NCBI RefSeq assembly: GCF_026239555.1
Contig: NZ_JAPIVP010000016.1
Coordinates: 1-64,000 of the forward strand
From: Pedobacter sp. PF22-3
GTDB taxonomy: Bacteria > Bacteroidota > Bacteroidia > Sphingobacteriales > Sphingobacteriaceae
Length of the DNA: 64,000 bases
Reading direction: 5' to 3'
The position numbers and the translations under genes are program-made. This document shows positions 16,803 to 26,689 of this stretch, one piece after another. Below the pieces are notes generated by a model that saw only the letters and a program-made list of their open reading frames with translations, had not been told where the DNA came from and made no database searches. Within the stretch, counting starts at the first letter, position 1, and the number at the start of each line of letters is the position of its first letter.

Positions 16803-18440
16803 TTAGAAATTTGCTTTGTTCACGTCCCACCACAATCTGGTACCGCCATTGTCTGGTCCGCCCAAAAGGCCAACTGCTTTAACCACTTCGGAACTGTTTC
16901 CGTTACCATACTCGGTTGCCGGATACGGCAATCTTCTGATCTGGGTTTGGGTATTAATAGTACCGCCACTGTTGTTATTGGCTACAGTAAATAATTTAGG
17001 ATAACCTGTACGTCTGTACTCGCTCCAGGCTTCCTGTCCATCAGGAAAAATAGCCAACCATTTTTGTGTAATAATGCGCTCTAATTTTTGTTCATTGGTA
17101 GAAGTAGGGTCCCATTTTACAGTTATTGTACTTACGGCAGCAGCATTATTTGCCGCATTTTTCGGATCTACGTAAGCGGTAGGCATATTAGTCGCATCTG
17201 ATAAATAAGTTCCAGAAGATACACTCCATTGCTGAAATGAGGTGGTAATTCCGGTCTCATAATTGGTTTGTGCATCTCCGGCGCCTGTCCAGCCACGTAA
17301 GGCAGCTTCACCTTTCAAAAACCAAACTTCAGCCGCCGTCATTAAAAGCTGTGGTGCTTTTTGTCCTATTGGCGATTTAGCCGCGTCAGTAGAATTTAAA
17401 CTGGAATAGGTTTTATAACCTGCTTTACCCAATCCGTTAAATGAAGTGTTTGCACCTGATCTGATTCCCACATATTGTCCGGTAAATAAAGGATCTGTAG
17501 CGGGTTTGGCGTAAATAGACAAGCGTGGATCATTGTAACCTACTAAATAGGTTTGCAAAGCTGCACCTAAGGCATTATCACCATCATAAGCTACAGTAAC
17601 CACCCATAAATCGTTATCTCTTGTTCCTGATTGCGCAACAGCAGCATTATCAGCAACTGTAGTTAATAAACCACCCGGAGCACTTAATGCTTTTTCTCCC
17701 TGTAATTTGGCGGTGGTGGCATCTGCTTTAACAATACGCATAGCTAAACGTAAACGTAAAGAATTGGCCAGTTTTAACCATTTAGCCGGATCTCCTGCAT
17801 AAATTAGATCACCTTTATCATAAAAGGCAGTTTTACCAGGATTAGCTGTAATATATGCCTGTAAATTGTTAGCCGCGGTATCAATCTGTTTAAAAAAGGC
17901 ATTATAAACGGTTTTCTGATCTTCATAAGGTGTAGATACCAAAGAAGAACCCGCAGTAGTATATGGAATAGGGCCAAACTTATCCGTTACCCTACTCATG
18001 GCCATTACCTGAACCAGCAGGGCAATTCCCCATGCTTCAGGTGATTTGCTCTTAACCTGGCTCTGCCCAATTTTAGCTATCGGTGCCATTACATAATTGT
18101 ATTGGTCGTTAAAACCAGCACTGTTCCAGCCATCATTTAGCGAGTAGTTCATATTATTGATTCCTCCACCAAAAGGCGTAGGTGCCATCATGTAGCCACT
18201 AAAAGCATCGGCGCTCAGGTTTTGTGCAATCTGATAGTTATGAAAAATTTCCTGTTCAATTGGGCCAATTGCCGATTTTAAAAGGGCAGTGGTTTGCTCA
18301 GGTGATAGTGCTGTTGGATTGGTATTAAAATCTTCAAAGTTTTTTGTACATCCAAAATTTACAGCCATTAAAGACCCTAGCAAAATTGCAGACAATCCTT
18401 TAATCCTGTTATTCGGGGATTTATGATATATAGTTTTCAT
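16803..18440 (-). CDS. SusD/RagB-family nutrient-binding lipoprotein (SusD-like type 2)
   Basis: Surface lipoprotein that caps its SusC partner and binds glycans or other oligomers for import. The N terminus has a lipoprotein signal with lipobox VNFGC (Cys about 31). The following sequence (DFNTNPTALSP, then a helical TPR-like core with LRLRLAMRIVKAD) and the C-terminal KWLAIFPDGQEAWSEYRRTGYPK fit the SusD-like outer-membrane starch-binding-associated family. Length 545 is normal. It starts 17 nt after the susC stop, so the pair is co-transcribed. The EndoH-like enzyme downstream suggests glycoprotein N-glycans as ligand, which is an inference. Confidence 0.9.
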   Translation of the reverse strand: MKTIYHKSPNNRIKGLSAILLGSLMAVNFGCTKNFEDFNTNPTALSPEQTTALLKSAIGPIEQEIFHNYQIAQNLSADAFSGYMMAPTPFGGGINNMNYSLNDGWNSAGFNDQYNYVMAPIAKIGQSQVKSKSPEAWGIALLVQVMAMSRVTDKFGPIPYTTAGSSLVSTPYEDQKTVYNAFFKQIDTAANNLQAYITANPGKTAFYDKGDLIYAGDPAKWLKLANSLRLRLAMRIVKADATTAKLQGEKALSAPGGLLTTVADNAAVAQSGTRDNDLWVVTVAYDGDNALGAALQTYLVGYNDPRLSIYAKPATDPLFTGQYVGIRSGANTSFNGLGKAGYKTYSSLNSTDAAKSPIGQKAPQLLMTAAEVWFLKGEAALRGWTGAGDAQTNYETGITTSFQQWSVSSGTYLSDATNMPTAYVDPKNAANNAAAVSTITVKWDPTSTNEQKLERIITQKWLAIFPDGQEAWSEYRRTGYPKLFTVANNNSGGTINTQTQIRRLPYPATEYGNGNSSEVVKAVGLLGGPDNGGTRLWWDVNKANF

Positions 18441-18457
18441 GTTGTTTTTGAATAGAA

Positions 18458-21400
18458 TTAAAATGATACATTTAGATTGAAACCTAAACTGCGTGTAGCA
18501 GGCTGGTTAAAAACATCTACACCAGATAAACCATTCCCGGTTGACATGGTGATCTCTGGATCGAAAGGCGCTTTTTTATAGAAGTAAAAAAGGTTTCTGC
18601 CCGTAACCGAAAATTTAACACTTTTAAACGTTTTACCAGTTAACGGAAGCGTATAACCTAAAGCAGCTTCTCTTAAACGTACCACAGTAGCGCTGTAAAT
18701 ATATTCGCCCGATACACCCGATCTGCCACCCACAAATGAATAGTAAGCTTGTGGATTAATAGTTGCCGATACTGCATTACCTTTTGTATCTACACCATCA
18801 ATTTTAACACCGCCTTGAGCCCTTGCATTACCAGTGGCCTCAGATACCCCTGCTTCATCCATTAAAGCTTCAGTAAGTGATAATACCTGACCGCCAAATT
18901 TACCGTCAACCAGGAAACTTAAGCTAAAATCTTTGTAATTAAAACTGTTGTTCCAACCCAATTGGAATTTTGGATTAGGATTGCCTACATAATTAAATTC
19001 TTTATTTTTTAGTGGCGTAAATGGCGAAGCTGTCGTTCCGTCTCCACCCAATATAATGCGGTTCTGTGCATCTCTTTGTAAAGTATAGCTATAAATATCG
19101 CCATAAGAACCACCCACTTTTAACCTTGAAATATAAGAAGTATTGCCAGCGCCAGTTAAATCTACACTGTTGATTTTATCGGCAGATGCAATATCAATAA
19201 TTTTATTTCTGTTTAATGAACCGTTTATGGAAGTGTTCCAGTTTAACCCGTCACCCTTAATCACATCAGCACCTAAAATAAACTGGAAACCTTTATTCTC
19301 TACATTACCTGCGTTCAAATATCCTGTTGATACCAGCGAAGAAGGAGGTGCAACTACAGGAATATATTGGTTTTTGGTATTGGTTTTATAATAGGTAAAG
19401 CTGAAATTAATTCTGTTTGCCAGGAAACGTAAATCTGTACCCACCTCGAAAGATTTGGTTCTTTCAGGTTTTAACGCTCTAAAGGCAGCATTGGTATTAA
19501 AATTTAATGCACCGTCTGACTTTAAGGTATTTTGGATAAAAGTAAGATAAGGAGGCACCGTATTTCCAACTTCTGCATATGTTCCCCTTAATTTGGCATA
19601 GGTAATGGCCTCAGGAAGTTTGAACATCTGTGAAACGATGAATGATAAACCTACCGATGGATAGAAATAAGAATCGTTTGGTGTATATGATAAGTTAGAA
19701 GACCAATCATTTCTTCCTGTTACGGTTAAGAAAGCCCAGTCTTTGTACGAGATGTTGGCGTTACCAAATACGGCCTGTAACTGACTGTGGTTAGGTACAA
19801 TAGGCACTACGTTACTTAATGTATTGCCAGTAAAAGTACCTGGAAGGGCAACAATGGTATTTGCAGGTGAAAAGAAATCGACCGCCGAAAGGTTGCCAGC
19901 CAGCGATAAACCAGAGGTTTTCTGATCGTTTATACTTCCGCCGATTAGTCCATTTACTTTAAAATCAGAACCAGTCATTGGAATGGTAATATTGGCAATC
20001 GCATCCACATATTTCTGTACATAAGTTTGGTTGCTTTGTGCAAAATAACCTGTTCCAGTTGAGTTGAAATTTGTTGCAATACCTGAATATCTGCGGTTTT
20101 CATAATCATCCGTAGTACGGTCCATATTTCCCCTTACCTGTACATTTAACCAAGGCGCAACATCGTATTTAACGCTTCCGCTTAATAAAAAGCGGTTACG
20201 GATGGAGCTATTTGGGTTTAAATTGGTTAGCCACCATGGGTTTTGGTTAATATCTGCCGGACCGCCCAACCAGTTCTGACGGGCTGCGCCTTCATTCCCG
20301 GCCAGTAAATACTGATCTTTATATGGGGTAATATCAACACCTCTTGGGAAAAGATATAAACCCAATAATGGATTTAAATATAAGCCTAAAGAGGGGCTGT
20401 TGTTGATGCGTTGGTTGATGTAGTTTACACTTCCATCTACCGTTAATTTATTATTGAAAAACTTAGCCGTTTCGCGAAGGTTCAAGTTGTTCCGGTTTAA
20501 TTTATTGCCGGGTTGAATGCCGCTGGCATAGGTATTGGAATAAGAAAAATACGTTTGTGCCATTTCAGAACCACCTGAAAGATTTATCGCATTCGAGGTA
20601 TTGATCCCCGTTTTGAAAAAATCTTTTAAATTATCTGTGGTATTGCCGATTGTACTACCCCAGCTATCTCTTGTAGTGGCAGATGCTGGTCCGTAACTGT
20701 TTTGGAATTTTGGCTCGTAAGCAATATGATCAATAGTTACACCTGATGAAAAACCAATTTCAGCTTTCCCGGCTTTTCCTTGTTTAGTGGTAATTAGAAT
20801 CACACCATTCTGCGCCTGACTACCGTAAAGGGCTGCTGCTGATGCGCCTTCTAAAACAGTAATACTTGCAATATCGTCAGGATTAAGATTAGAAATACCG
20901 TCACCACCGTCTTGTCCGCCTCCAAAAACACTGTTCTGCTGTCCGTTGGCATTACCGTTATTACTGATGGGCACCCCATCAATTACATATAAAGGCTGAT
21001 TGTTACCACTTACCGAACGGCTTCCCCTTAAAATTACCTTTGCTGAACCACCCACACCCGATGCGCTTGGGCTAATGGTTAAACCTGCAACTTTACCGTT
21101 AAGGGAGTTCATTAAGTTTGGACTCTTTACTTTCGATAATTCGTCGCCCGATACCTGTTGTGTATTATAGGTTAATGACTTTTCTGATCTTTTTACCCCT
21201 AAGGCTGTTACCACTACGGTTTCAAGATTTTTTGAGTCGGGGGTTAAAGTGATATCAATAGTGTTTTGTGTACCTACGGTAACTTCTTTACGCTGGTAGC
21301 CTATGAATGAGAATACCAATATGTCGCCTGTTTTGGCTGTAATACTGTATTGCCCTGAAGTATTACTTTGAGTTCCGCCCTGCGCTCCTTTTATGGTAAT

Positions 21401-21577
21401 GGTTACGCCAGGTAAGGTTGCACCGGTTTCGTCTTTTACTGTTCCTTTAATCACATCCTGATAAACAGCATGGAAAGAGACTGCATGGTTAAAATGATTT
21501 TTTGGTGTTGCGGCATACAGACCTGTGGATGCATAAAGCAATAAACACGTGAGCTGTAAAGATTTTTTCATATTCAT
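18458..21577 (-). CDS. SusC/RagA-family TonB-linked outer-membrane transporter
   Basis: Outer-membrane beta-barrel importer that works with the adjacent SusD protein. The signal peptide (about residues 1-23) is followed by a carboxypeptidase-regulatory-like beta-sandwich (IKGTVKDETGATLPGVTITI to about residue 113). Next come the TonB-box region LETVVVTALGVKRSE and the plug (KVAGLTISPS, VLEGASAAALYGSQAQNG), then the barrel ending in a terminal aromatic (LGFNLNVSF). No STN signalling domain is present, so it probably does not signal to the neighbouring FecR. At 1039 residues it has typical SusC length. It is divergent from the ECF sigma gene; no clear TAnnTTTG box lies in front of it, so it could depend on an alternative sigma factor. 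Confidence 0.93.
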   Translation of the reverse strand: MNMKKSLQLTCLLLYASTGLYAATPKNHFNHAVSFHAVYQDVIKGTVKDETGATLPGVTITIKGAQGGTQSNTSGQYSITAKTGDILVFSFIGYQRKEVTVGTQNTIDITLTPDSKNLETVVVTALGVKRSEKSLTYNTQQVSGDELSKVKSPNLMNSLNGKVAGLTISPSASGVGGSAKVILRGSRSVSGNNQPLYVIDGVPISNNGNANGQQNSVFGGGQDGGDGISNLNPDDIASITVLEGASAAALYGSQAQNGVILITTKQGKAGKAEIGFSSGVTIDHIAYEPKFQNSYGPASATTRDSWGSTIGNTTDNLKDFFKTGINTSNAINLSGGSEMAQTYFSYSNTYASGIQPGNKLNRNNLNLRETAKFFNNKLTVDGSVNYINQRINNSPSLGLYLNPLLGLYLFPRGVDITPYKDQYLLAGNEGAARQNWLGGPADINQNPWWLTNLNPNSSIRNRFLLSGSVKYDVAPWLNVQVRGNMDRTTDDYENRRYSGIATNFNSTGTGYFAQSNQTYVQKYVDAIANITIPMTGSDFKVNGLIGGSINDQKTSGLSLAGNLSAVDFFSPANTIVALPGTFTGNTLSNVVPIVPNHSQLQAVFGNANISYKDWAFLTVTGRNDWSSNLSYTPNDSYFYPSVGLSFIVSQMFKLPEAITYAKLRGTYAEVGNTVPPYLTFIQNTLKSDGALNFNTNAAFRALKPERTKSFEVGTDLRFLANRINFSFTYYKTNTKNQYIPVVAPPSSLVSTGYLNAGNVENKGFQFILGADVIKGDGLNWNTSINGSLNRNKIIDIASADKINSVDLTGAGNTSYISRLKVGGSYGDIYSYTLQRDAQNRIILGGDGTTASPFTPLKNKEFNYVGNPNPKFQLGWNNSFNYKDFSLSFLVDGKFGGQVLSLTEALMDEAGVSEATGNARAQGGVKIDGVDTKGNAVSATINPQAYYSFVGGRSGVSGEYIYSATVVRLREAALGYTLPLTGKTFKSVKFSVTGRNLFYFYKKAPFDPEITMSTGNGLSGVDVFNQPATRSLGFNLNVSF

Positions 21578-21826
21578 TATGAATAAAATTGAAATAAGTA
21601 TTTGGTTAATTGTTTTTCGGCTCGCGGATTTCCGTCCGGGCTATTTCAGATAAGAGTATTTTGATTACACAAATTGCCTACAGCGAATTGAAATATTTTT
21701 AAAATATTTTTTTGCTTCAATAACGCTATGATTGGCTTGTACCTTATTGTGCTTACCGTATGAAGAACCACTTTGTTAAATAGTTAAAGGCGGGAAGATT
21801 TTTTTATGAAATGTTTTTAATTAACT

Positions 21827-21834
21827 TACATTTG
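21827..21834 (+). promoter_or_regulatory. -7 promoter box of the ECF sigma gene
   Basis: TACATTTG, an exact TAnnTTTG, 19 nt before the TTG start. No in-frame ATG is available downstream until well inside the conserved region 2, which supports the TTG. Confidence 0.5.
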
Positions 21835-21853
21835 ATTCACCAAACTAACCAAG

Positions 21854-22504
21854 TTGAAAGCAGCTAAGCCAGACCTAGTCGTTTTATGGAGTAAGATTTG
21901 CCTCGAGGATGATATAAAATCTTTTGAGCAGTTTTACCGCTTTCTGTACAGCAGGTTAATTAAATTTTCTACTTATTATGTAAGCGACAAACAGGTTGCT
22001 GAAGATATTGTAGCAGAGGTATTTGTGAAGTGTTGGGAAAACCGGGCCGAAAGTATCCATGTGTTAAATCCCGAAAGCTACTTTTTTATCGCCATAAAAA
22101 ATCAATCACTTAAATACCTTAAAAAAAATTCTTCCATTACGTTTATCGATTTAGTTAACGAAAACGATAATATTTCGGTTTCTACCCACACACCTGATTA
22201 CATCCTTGAAACCAAAGAACTGCACCAACAACTAGACCATGCCATTGCAGGTTTGGCCCCACAGGCTGCTACTGTTTTCAGGTTAATAAAAGAAAGCGGA
22301 ATGAAGTATAAGGAAGTGGCAGAACTCTTAAATATCTCACCCAGAACCGTACAAACACAATTATTCAGGGCAATTGCCAAGCTCCGTACAGTATTACAGC
22401 CTTTAAATAATAACGGAAATGATGATAAAAGACTGGGAAACCTGATCTCCCTGATTATCTTAGCCAGTAATTATCTTTTTTATATTTTGTGTAGGCAATT
22501 TTAA
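21854..22504 (+). CDS. ECF-type RNA polymerase sigma factor with hydrophobic C-terminal tail
   Basis: Sigma-70 family factor of the extracytoplasmic-function group that directs transcription of a glycan-uptake operon. Region 2 (DIKSFEQFYRFLYSRLIKFS..ADDI-type core, here AEDIVAEVFVKCWENR) and region 4 (YKEVAELLNISPRTVQTQLF) are both visible. The start is a TTG; an upstream in-frame stop and a promoter box leave no better choice. It is longer than most ECF factors because of a C-terminal tail of about 35 residues ending in a hydrophobic stretch (SLIILASNYLFYIL). It is followed by FecR, SusC with an STN domain and SusD, so it is part of a FecIR-like transenvelope signalling cassette. Confidence 0.92.
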   Translation: MKAAKPDLVVLWSKICLEDDIKSFEQFYRFLYSRLIKFSTYYVSDKQVAEDIVAEVFVKCWENRAESIHVLNPESYFFIAIKNQSLKYLKKNSSITFIDLVNENDNISVSTHTPDYILETKELHQQLDHAIAGLAPQAATVFRLIKESGMKYKEVAELLNISPRTVQTQLFRAIAKLRTVLQPLNNNGNDDKRLGNLISLIILASNYLFYILCRQF

Positions 22505-22540
22505 CAAGAAAAGGAACATACAATAAAGGACGGAAAAAAA

Positions 22541-23554
22541 ATGACAGATCAAAGATTTACAGAATTGCTTGGAAAACAATTGGCTGGCGAAATTTCGTCA
22601 GATGAATCTATTGAACTGAAATCTATTTTAGCCGGTAGTGCATCGCTTAGAAAGGAGTATGAGCACTTACAAGCTTATTTTGATGCAGAAACGGTTGAGG
22701 ATGAACATGTTGACCAGGTTTTTAACCGGATCAAAGCCCAGATTAATGTTGCAGGTGAGACGGATTTAAAGGTTGTTAAAAATAAATCTTACGGCATCTG
22801 GTTAAAAATTGCGGCAGTTGTAGCTATTGTTATTGCTGCTGCCCTGGTTTACAATAGAGAAGCCATTTTCTTCAACAAAACAGATCAGTCGGTTTTAACT
22901 CAGGTGTCAACCAAAGCTACAGAAGTAAAAACCATCGTATTGGCAGATGGCTCTACTGTAAATATGAATTCGGGCAGTAGCTTAAAATATTCTGACCGTT
23001 TTGCTGCAGATACCAGGGAGGTTTATTTATCTGGTGAAGCATTTTTTGATGTTAAAAAAGACCCTCAACACCCTTTTATTGTGCATACCAAACAATTGGC
23101 TGTAAAAGTTTTGGGTACTGCCTTTGATGTTAAAGCTTATCCTAATGATACCTTTACCGAAACAACCTTAATTAGGGGAAAAGTATCTATTGCTATAAAA
23201 AATAATAATGGACAAACATTTGTCTTAAAGCCAAACGATAAATTTACACTTAATGGTGGTAAAGTAAGCATGAGTCAGCTTAGTCACTTTAACGGCACCG
23301 GCACTGACCGTATCGTGGAAACCGCATGGACAAACCACGAACTCATTTATAAAAATAATAGCTTTGAAGAGGTTGCTAAACTTTTTGAGCGTTGGTATGG
23401 TATCAAAATAGCCTTTAAAGAACCTGAACTTAAAGCTGTGCGATTTTCCGGGCATGTTGATAAAGAAACACTTTCAGAAGCTTTAGATGTGCTCAAACTG
23501 ATTGAGAACTTTAATTATTCTATAAAGGGTAAAAAAGTATATATCTACCGCTAA
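22541..23554 (+). CDS. FecR-family anti-sigma factor
   Basis: Inner-membrane anti-sigma factor that holds the ECF sigma factor until a signal arrives from the outer-membrane transporter. A cytoplasmic N-terminal domain (residues 1-83, with the ELLGKQLAGEIS start) is followed by one membrane segment near 85-104. The periplasmic FecR domain (VLADGSTVNMNSGSSLKY, REVYLSGEAFFDV) comes next. The C-terminal domain of about 70 residues (ELIYKNNSFEEVAKLFERWY to the end) is of the DUF4974 type that contacts the STN domain. It lies 36 nt after the sigma gene and 32 nt before susC. Length 337 is standard. Confidence 0.93.
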   Translation: MTDQRFTELLGKQLAGEISSDESIELKSILAGSASLRKEYEHLQAYFDAETVEDEHVDQVFNRIKAQINVAGETDLKVVKNKSYGIWLKIAAVVAIVIAAALVYNREAIFFNKTDQSVLTQVSTKATEVKTIVLADGSTVNMNSGSSLKYSDRFAADTREVYLSGEAFFDVKKDPQHPFIVHTKQLAVKVLGTAFDVKAYPNDTFTETTLIRGKVSIAIKNNNGQTFVLKPNDKFTLNGGKVSMSQLSHFNGTGTDRIVETAWTNHELIYKNNSFEEVAKLFERWYGIKIAFKEPELKAVRFSGHVDKETLSEALDVLKLIENFNYSIKGKKVYIYR

Positions 23555-23573
23555 CACAAACAATTAAGCAATG

Positions 23574-23581
23574 TATATTTG
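23574..23581 (+). promoter_or_regulatory. Possible -7 box in front of susC (plus-strand pair)
   Basis: TATATTTG ends 5 nt before the ATG of susC, so any transcript from it would be essentially leaderless. No -33 TTTG is seen at the right distance, hence the low confidence. Confidence 0.35.
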
Positions 23582-23586
23582 TAGCC

Positions 23587-26500
23587 ATGAATTGTGCGCA
23601 GCGGATCATATTGTTTATTGGATTGACTTTTCCGCTATGCGCCAATGCGCAAACTAAGGTTACCTTAAATTTTACCGGGGCTAATTTTGAGCAGGTTGTA
23701 GAAGCGATACAACAACAAACCGTTTATCACTTTGCCTACAGCGAATCTAAAATTCCTAAGCATCAGGTAACCATTAAGGTAAAGGAAGAGGAAGCTGTAA
23801 AGGTGATCGGGCAGCTCCTGCTTAACAGTGATTATACTTATTCCGTTCTGCCCAACCATCTCATCGTGATCAGGCAAAGTTCTGGCGCAAAAATGGATAT
23901 GGATAGTGTCCGTGTTTTAAAAGAAGTGGTCATCACCGCGCTGGGTATTGAAAAAGATAATAATAAGGTGGGTTATGCCATTACCACCATTAAAGGATCA
24001 ACCATTACCAAAGCAAGAGAAAGCAACATGATTATGGCACTACAAGGCAGGGTAGCGGGATTAAATATTACCGGTGTAAACGGTGGTCCGAGTTCTTCCG
24101 CACGTGTGCTCATCAGAGGGGTATCGAGTATGACTGCTGCCTCTCCGTTATTTATCGTAAATGGTGTGCCCATTGATAATAGCATCAGGGGAAGTGCCAA
24201 TGAGTATGGCGGTGCAGATTATGGCGATGGGATCAGCAATATCAATCCAGATGATATTGAAACCATAACCATATTAAAAGGTTCGGCAGCTTCTGCTTTG
24301 TATGGGGCCAGGGCTGCAAATGGGGTAATTTTGATTAATCTTAAAGGAGGAGGAGAAAATGCAAAAGCTAAATTTGAATACAACACCAACCTGGCTTTCG
24401 ATGTTCCTGTTAACTCAACCGATTTTCAATATATATATGGACAAGGCACTCAAAATAAACGTCCTGCAGATTTGTATAATGCCATTTCTACCGGTTTATT
24501 AAGCTGGGGAGAAATTATGGATGGCAAACTAAGCACTCAGGTGGATGGTTCTATGCGGCCATACGCACCTGTAAAAAATAATATCCAGTCTTTTTACCGT
24601 ATAGCACCGGCATTTACCAATACCCTTTCGCTTGTAGGTGGAAATACAAAGAATAATTATCGCGTTTCGGTTTCCAATTTAGATTACAATGCTATTCTGA
24701 GCAATGGCGCATTGAATCGTAAAACGTTAAATTTTTATGGAACATTGGCACTAAGTCCTAAACTATCGCTGAGTTTAACAGGTAATTATATTTACGAATG
24801 GAATAAAAACAAAAGTTACCTAAGCGATGGTCCATTAAATCCTAATTATGGAATTTCTGCCCTGGCTACCAGCCTGGATCAATCTATTCTGGCACCTGGT
24901 TTTGATGCGGAAACAGGTTTCGAAACCCGCTGGAATGCCGATGAATACAAAACCAATCCATATTTTTTAATGAATAAACAAGCCGATCATGCCAGCCGGA
25001 ACCGCTATATCTCATCTGCTGTACTGAAGTATCAACTGGCTAGTTGGGCAGCTATTCAGGGAAGAATTGGATACGATTCAAGCAAAGACGAAGTAGTTAG
25101 TATTTTGCCTACCGGAATTGCTTTTTCCATTAACCGACAGGGCGGTATAAATGCTTACGACCAGAACCGTACTACTGAACTAAATAGTGATATATTGTTC
25201 AGTGCCACCCAAAATCTTGGCGATAAGCTAAATCTCGAACTTTCCATGGGGGCCAATTACCGTGAAAGAAAAGGCAATAGCGAAAAGCTAAAAGGCTCCC
25301 AATTTATTGTTCCTTACTTATATACGCCCGAAAATCTAATTACCAGTACCAAAACATTGGCTATCTCAAAGATTGTAACTGAATCTGCTTATTACACAGC
25401 AGACCTGAGTTATCAACGGTTTCTTAATTTCTCGGTTACTGGCCGTTATGATATTTATTCGACTTTACCTGCCAATAACCGTGGGATTTTTGTGCCAGGG
25501 ATTTCGGGTAGTTTTATTTTTTCAGATCTACTAAATTTAAAAGGGCTGAACTTCGGTAAACTACGTCTTGATTTTGCCAAAACCAGTGGCGAACCAATCG
25601 TGCCCTACACTACACAGATTTATTATACAGTTGATACACGGGTGAATGGTACGCCTGTTGGCAGTTTTTCTGGCGATTTACCCAACTACAATTTAAAACC
25701 TTTTACCTTAAATGAAATCGAAGCTGGGCTAGACCTTAAGTTTTTTAACAGCCGATTGGCAGTCGATTTTACCTATTTCAATCGCATTACCCATAATGAA
25801 ATTATCAATGCCAAACAGTCGGTTACCACAGGTTTTACCTCGGCCTACGTCAACCTTGGTGAAACAAGTAATGCAGGAATAGAACTGGCGTTGGGTTATA
25901 CACCAATTCTTACCAACACCAGCAAATGGCAGATTAATTTTAATTTCACCAAGGTAAAAAATACGCTGCTTTCCATTGATGGCAATAGCAATTATACACT
26001 TACAGGTACCTATAGACCTTTAAATGCCAATACCGCATTGGTGGTTGGTAAGCCGATTACACAGGTTATGGCTTACGGTTATCTACGCGATGCCAGTGGC
26101 AATATCATCATCGGATCTGATGGTATACCTAAACGAGGTAATTTTATCCCTATGGGTAGTACAATGCCTAATTTGTATGGTGGGATAACCAACAGTTTTA
26201 GTTACAGGCAATTTAATTTTTCTTTTTTGATCGATTACCGCTTTGGCAATAAAATTCTTTCCGCAACAGAATATTATAGTTACGTACAGGGTTTAAATCA
26301 GGCAACGTTGGTGGGGAGAGAAACAGGTATTGTAGCCAACGGTGTGTTAGAGAACGGACAAAAAAATACCATTAATGTTCCTGCATATGCCTATTACCCC
26401 GAACTGGCCACCAATATTTCTGCATTATCGGTACTTAATGGCAGTTTTATTAAATTAAGACAAGCTACTTTAGGTTATTCTTTCAATACCAATTATTTAA

Positions 26501-26688
26501 AAAAAACACCTTTTAGCAGTATTGGGGTAGATTTGGTAGCCCGAAACCTATTTACACTACTTAAATACAGTAAGAATATTGATCCCGAATCACAGTTTTC
26601 GCCCACGCTGGGTTATACGGGTATAGAAGGAGCTTCATTACCGGCTACGCGTACATTTGGGATTAATTTTAATTTCAAATTTAAATAA
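23587..26688 (+). CDS. SusC/RagA-family TonB-linked transporter with STN signalling domain
   Basis: Outer-membrane importer and signal transducer of the FecA type. The signal peptide (about residues 1-21, ANAQ) is followed by an STN domain (TLNFTGANFEQVVEAIQQQT to about residue 98), which meets FecR in the periplasm. Then the TonB-box-like LKEVVITALGIEKD, plug (GRVAGLNITG, ILKGSAASALYGARAANG) and barrel follow. The carboxypeptidase-regulatory-like beta-sandwich that normally sits between STN and plug in SusC proteins is not seen; only about 15 residues lie there. Length 1033. It pairs with the susD gene whose ATG lies 1-7 nt after its stop. The substrate is not evident. Confidence 0.92.
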   Translation: MNCAQRIILFIGLTFPLCANAQTKVTLNFTGANFEQVVEAIQQQTVYHFAYSESKIPKHQVTIKVKEEEAVKVIGQLLLNSDYTYSVLPNHLIVIRQSSGAKMDMDSVRVLKEVVITALGIEKDNNKVGYAITTIKGSTITKARESNMIMALQGRVAGLNITGVNGGPSSSARVLIRGVSSMTAASPLFIVNGVPIDNSIRGSANEYGGADYGDGISNINPDDIETITILKGSAASALYGARAANGVILINLKGGGENAKAKFEYNTNLAFDVPVNSTDFQYIYGQGTQNKRPADLYNAISTGLLSWGEIMDGKLSTQVDGSMRPYAPVKNNIQSFYRIAPAFTNTLSLVGGNTKNNYRVSVSNLDYNAILSNGALNRKTLNFYGTLALSPKLSLSLTGNYIYEWNKNKSYLSDGPLNPNYGISALATSLDQSILAPGFDAETGFETRWNADEYKTNPYFLMNKQADHASRNRYISSAVLKYQLASWAAIQGRIGYDSSKDEVVSILPTGIAFSINRQGGINAYDQNRTTELNSDILFSATQNLGDKLNLELSMGANYRERKGNSEKLKGSQFIVPYLYTPENLITSTKTLAISKIVTESAYYTADLSYQRFLNFSVTGRYDIYSTLPANNRGIFVPGISGSFIFSDLLNLKGLNFGKLRLDFAKTSGEPIVPYTTQIYYTVDTRVNGTPVGSFSGDLPNYNLKPFTLNEIEAGLDLKFFNSRLAVDFTYFNRITHNEIINAKQSVTTGFTSAYVNLGETSNAGIELALGYTPILTNTSKWQINFNFTKVKNTLLSIDGNSNYTLTGTYRPLNANTALVVGKPITQVMAYGYLRDASGNIIIGSDGIPKRGNFIPMGSTMPNLYGGITNSFSYRQFNFSFLIDYRFGNKILSATEYYSYVQGLNQATLVGRETGIVANGVLENGQKNTINVPAYAYYPELATNISALSVLNGSFIKLRQATLGYSFNTNYLKKTPFSSIGVDLVARNLFTLLKYSKNIDPESQFSPTLGYTGIEGASLPATRTFGINFNFKFK

Positions 26689-26689
26689 G

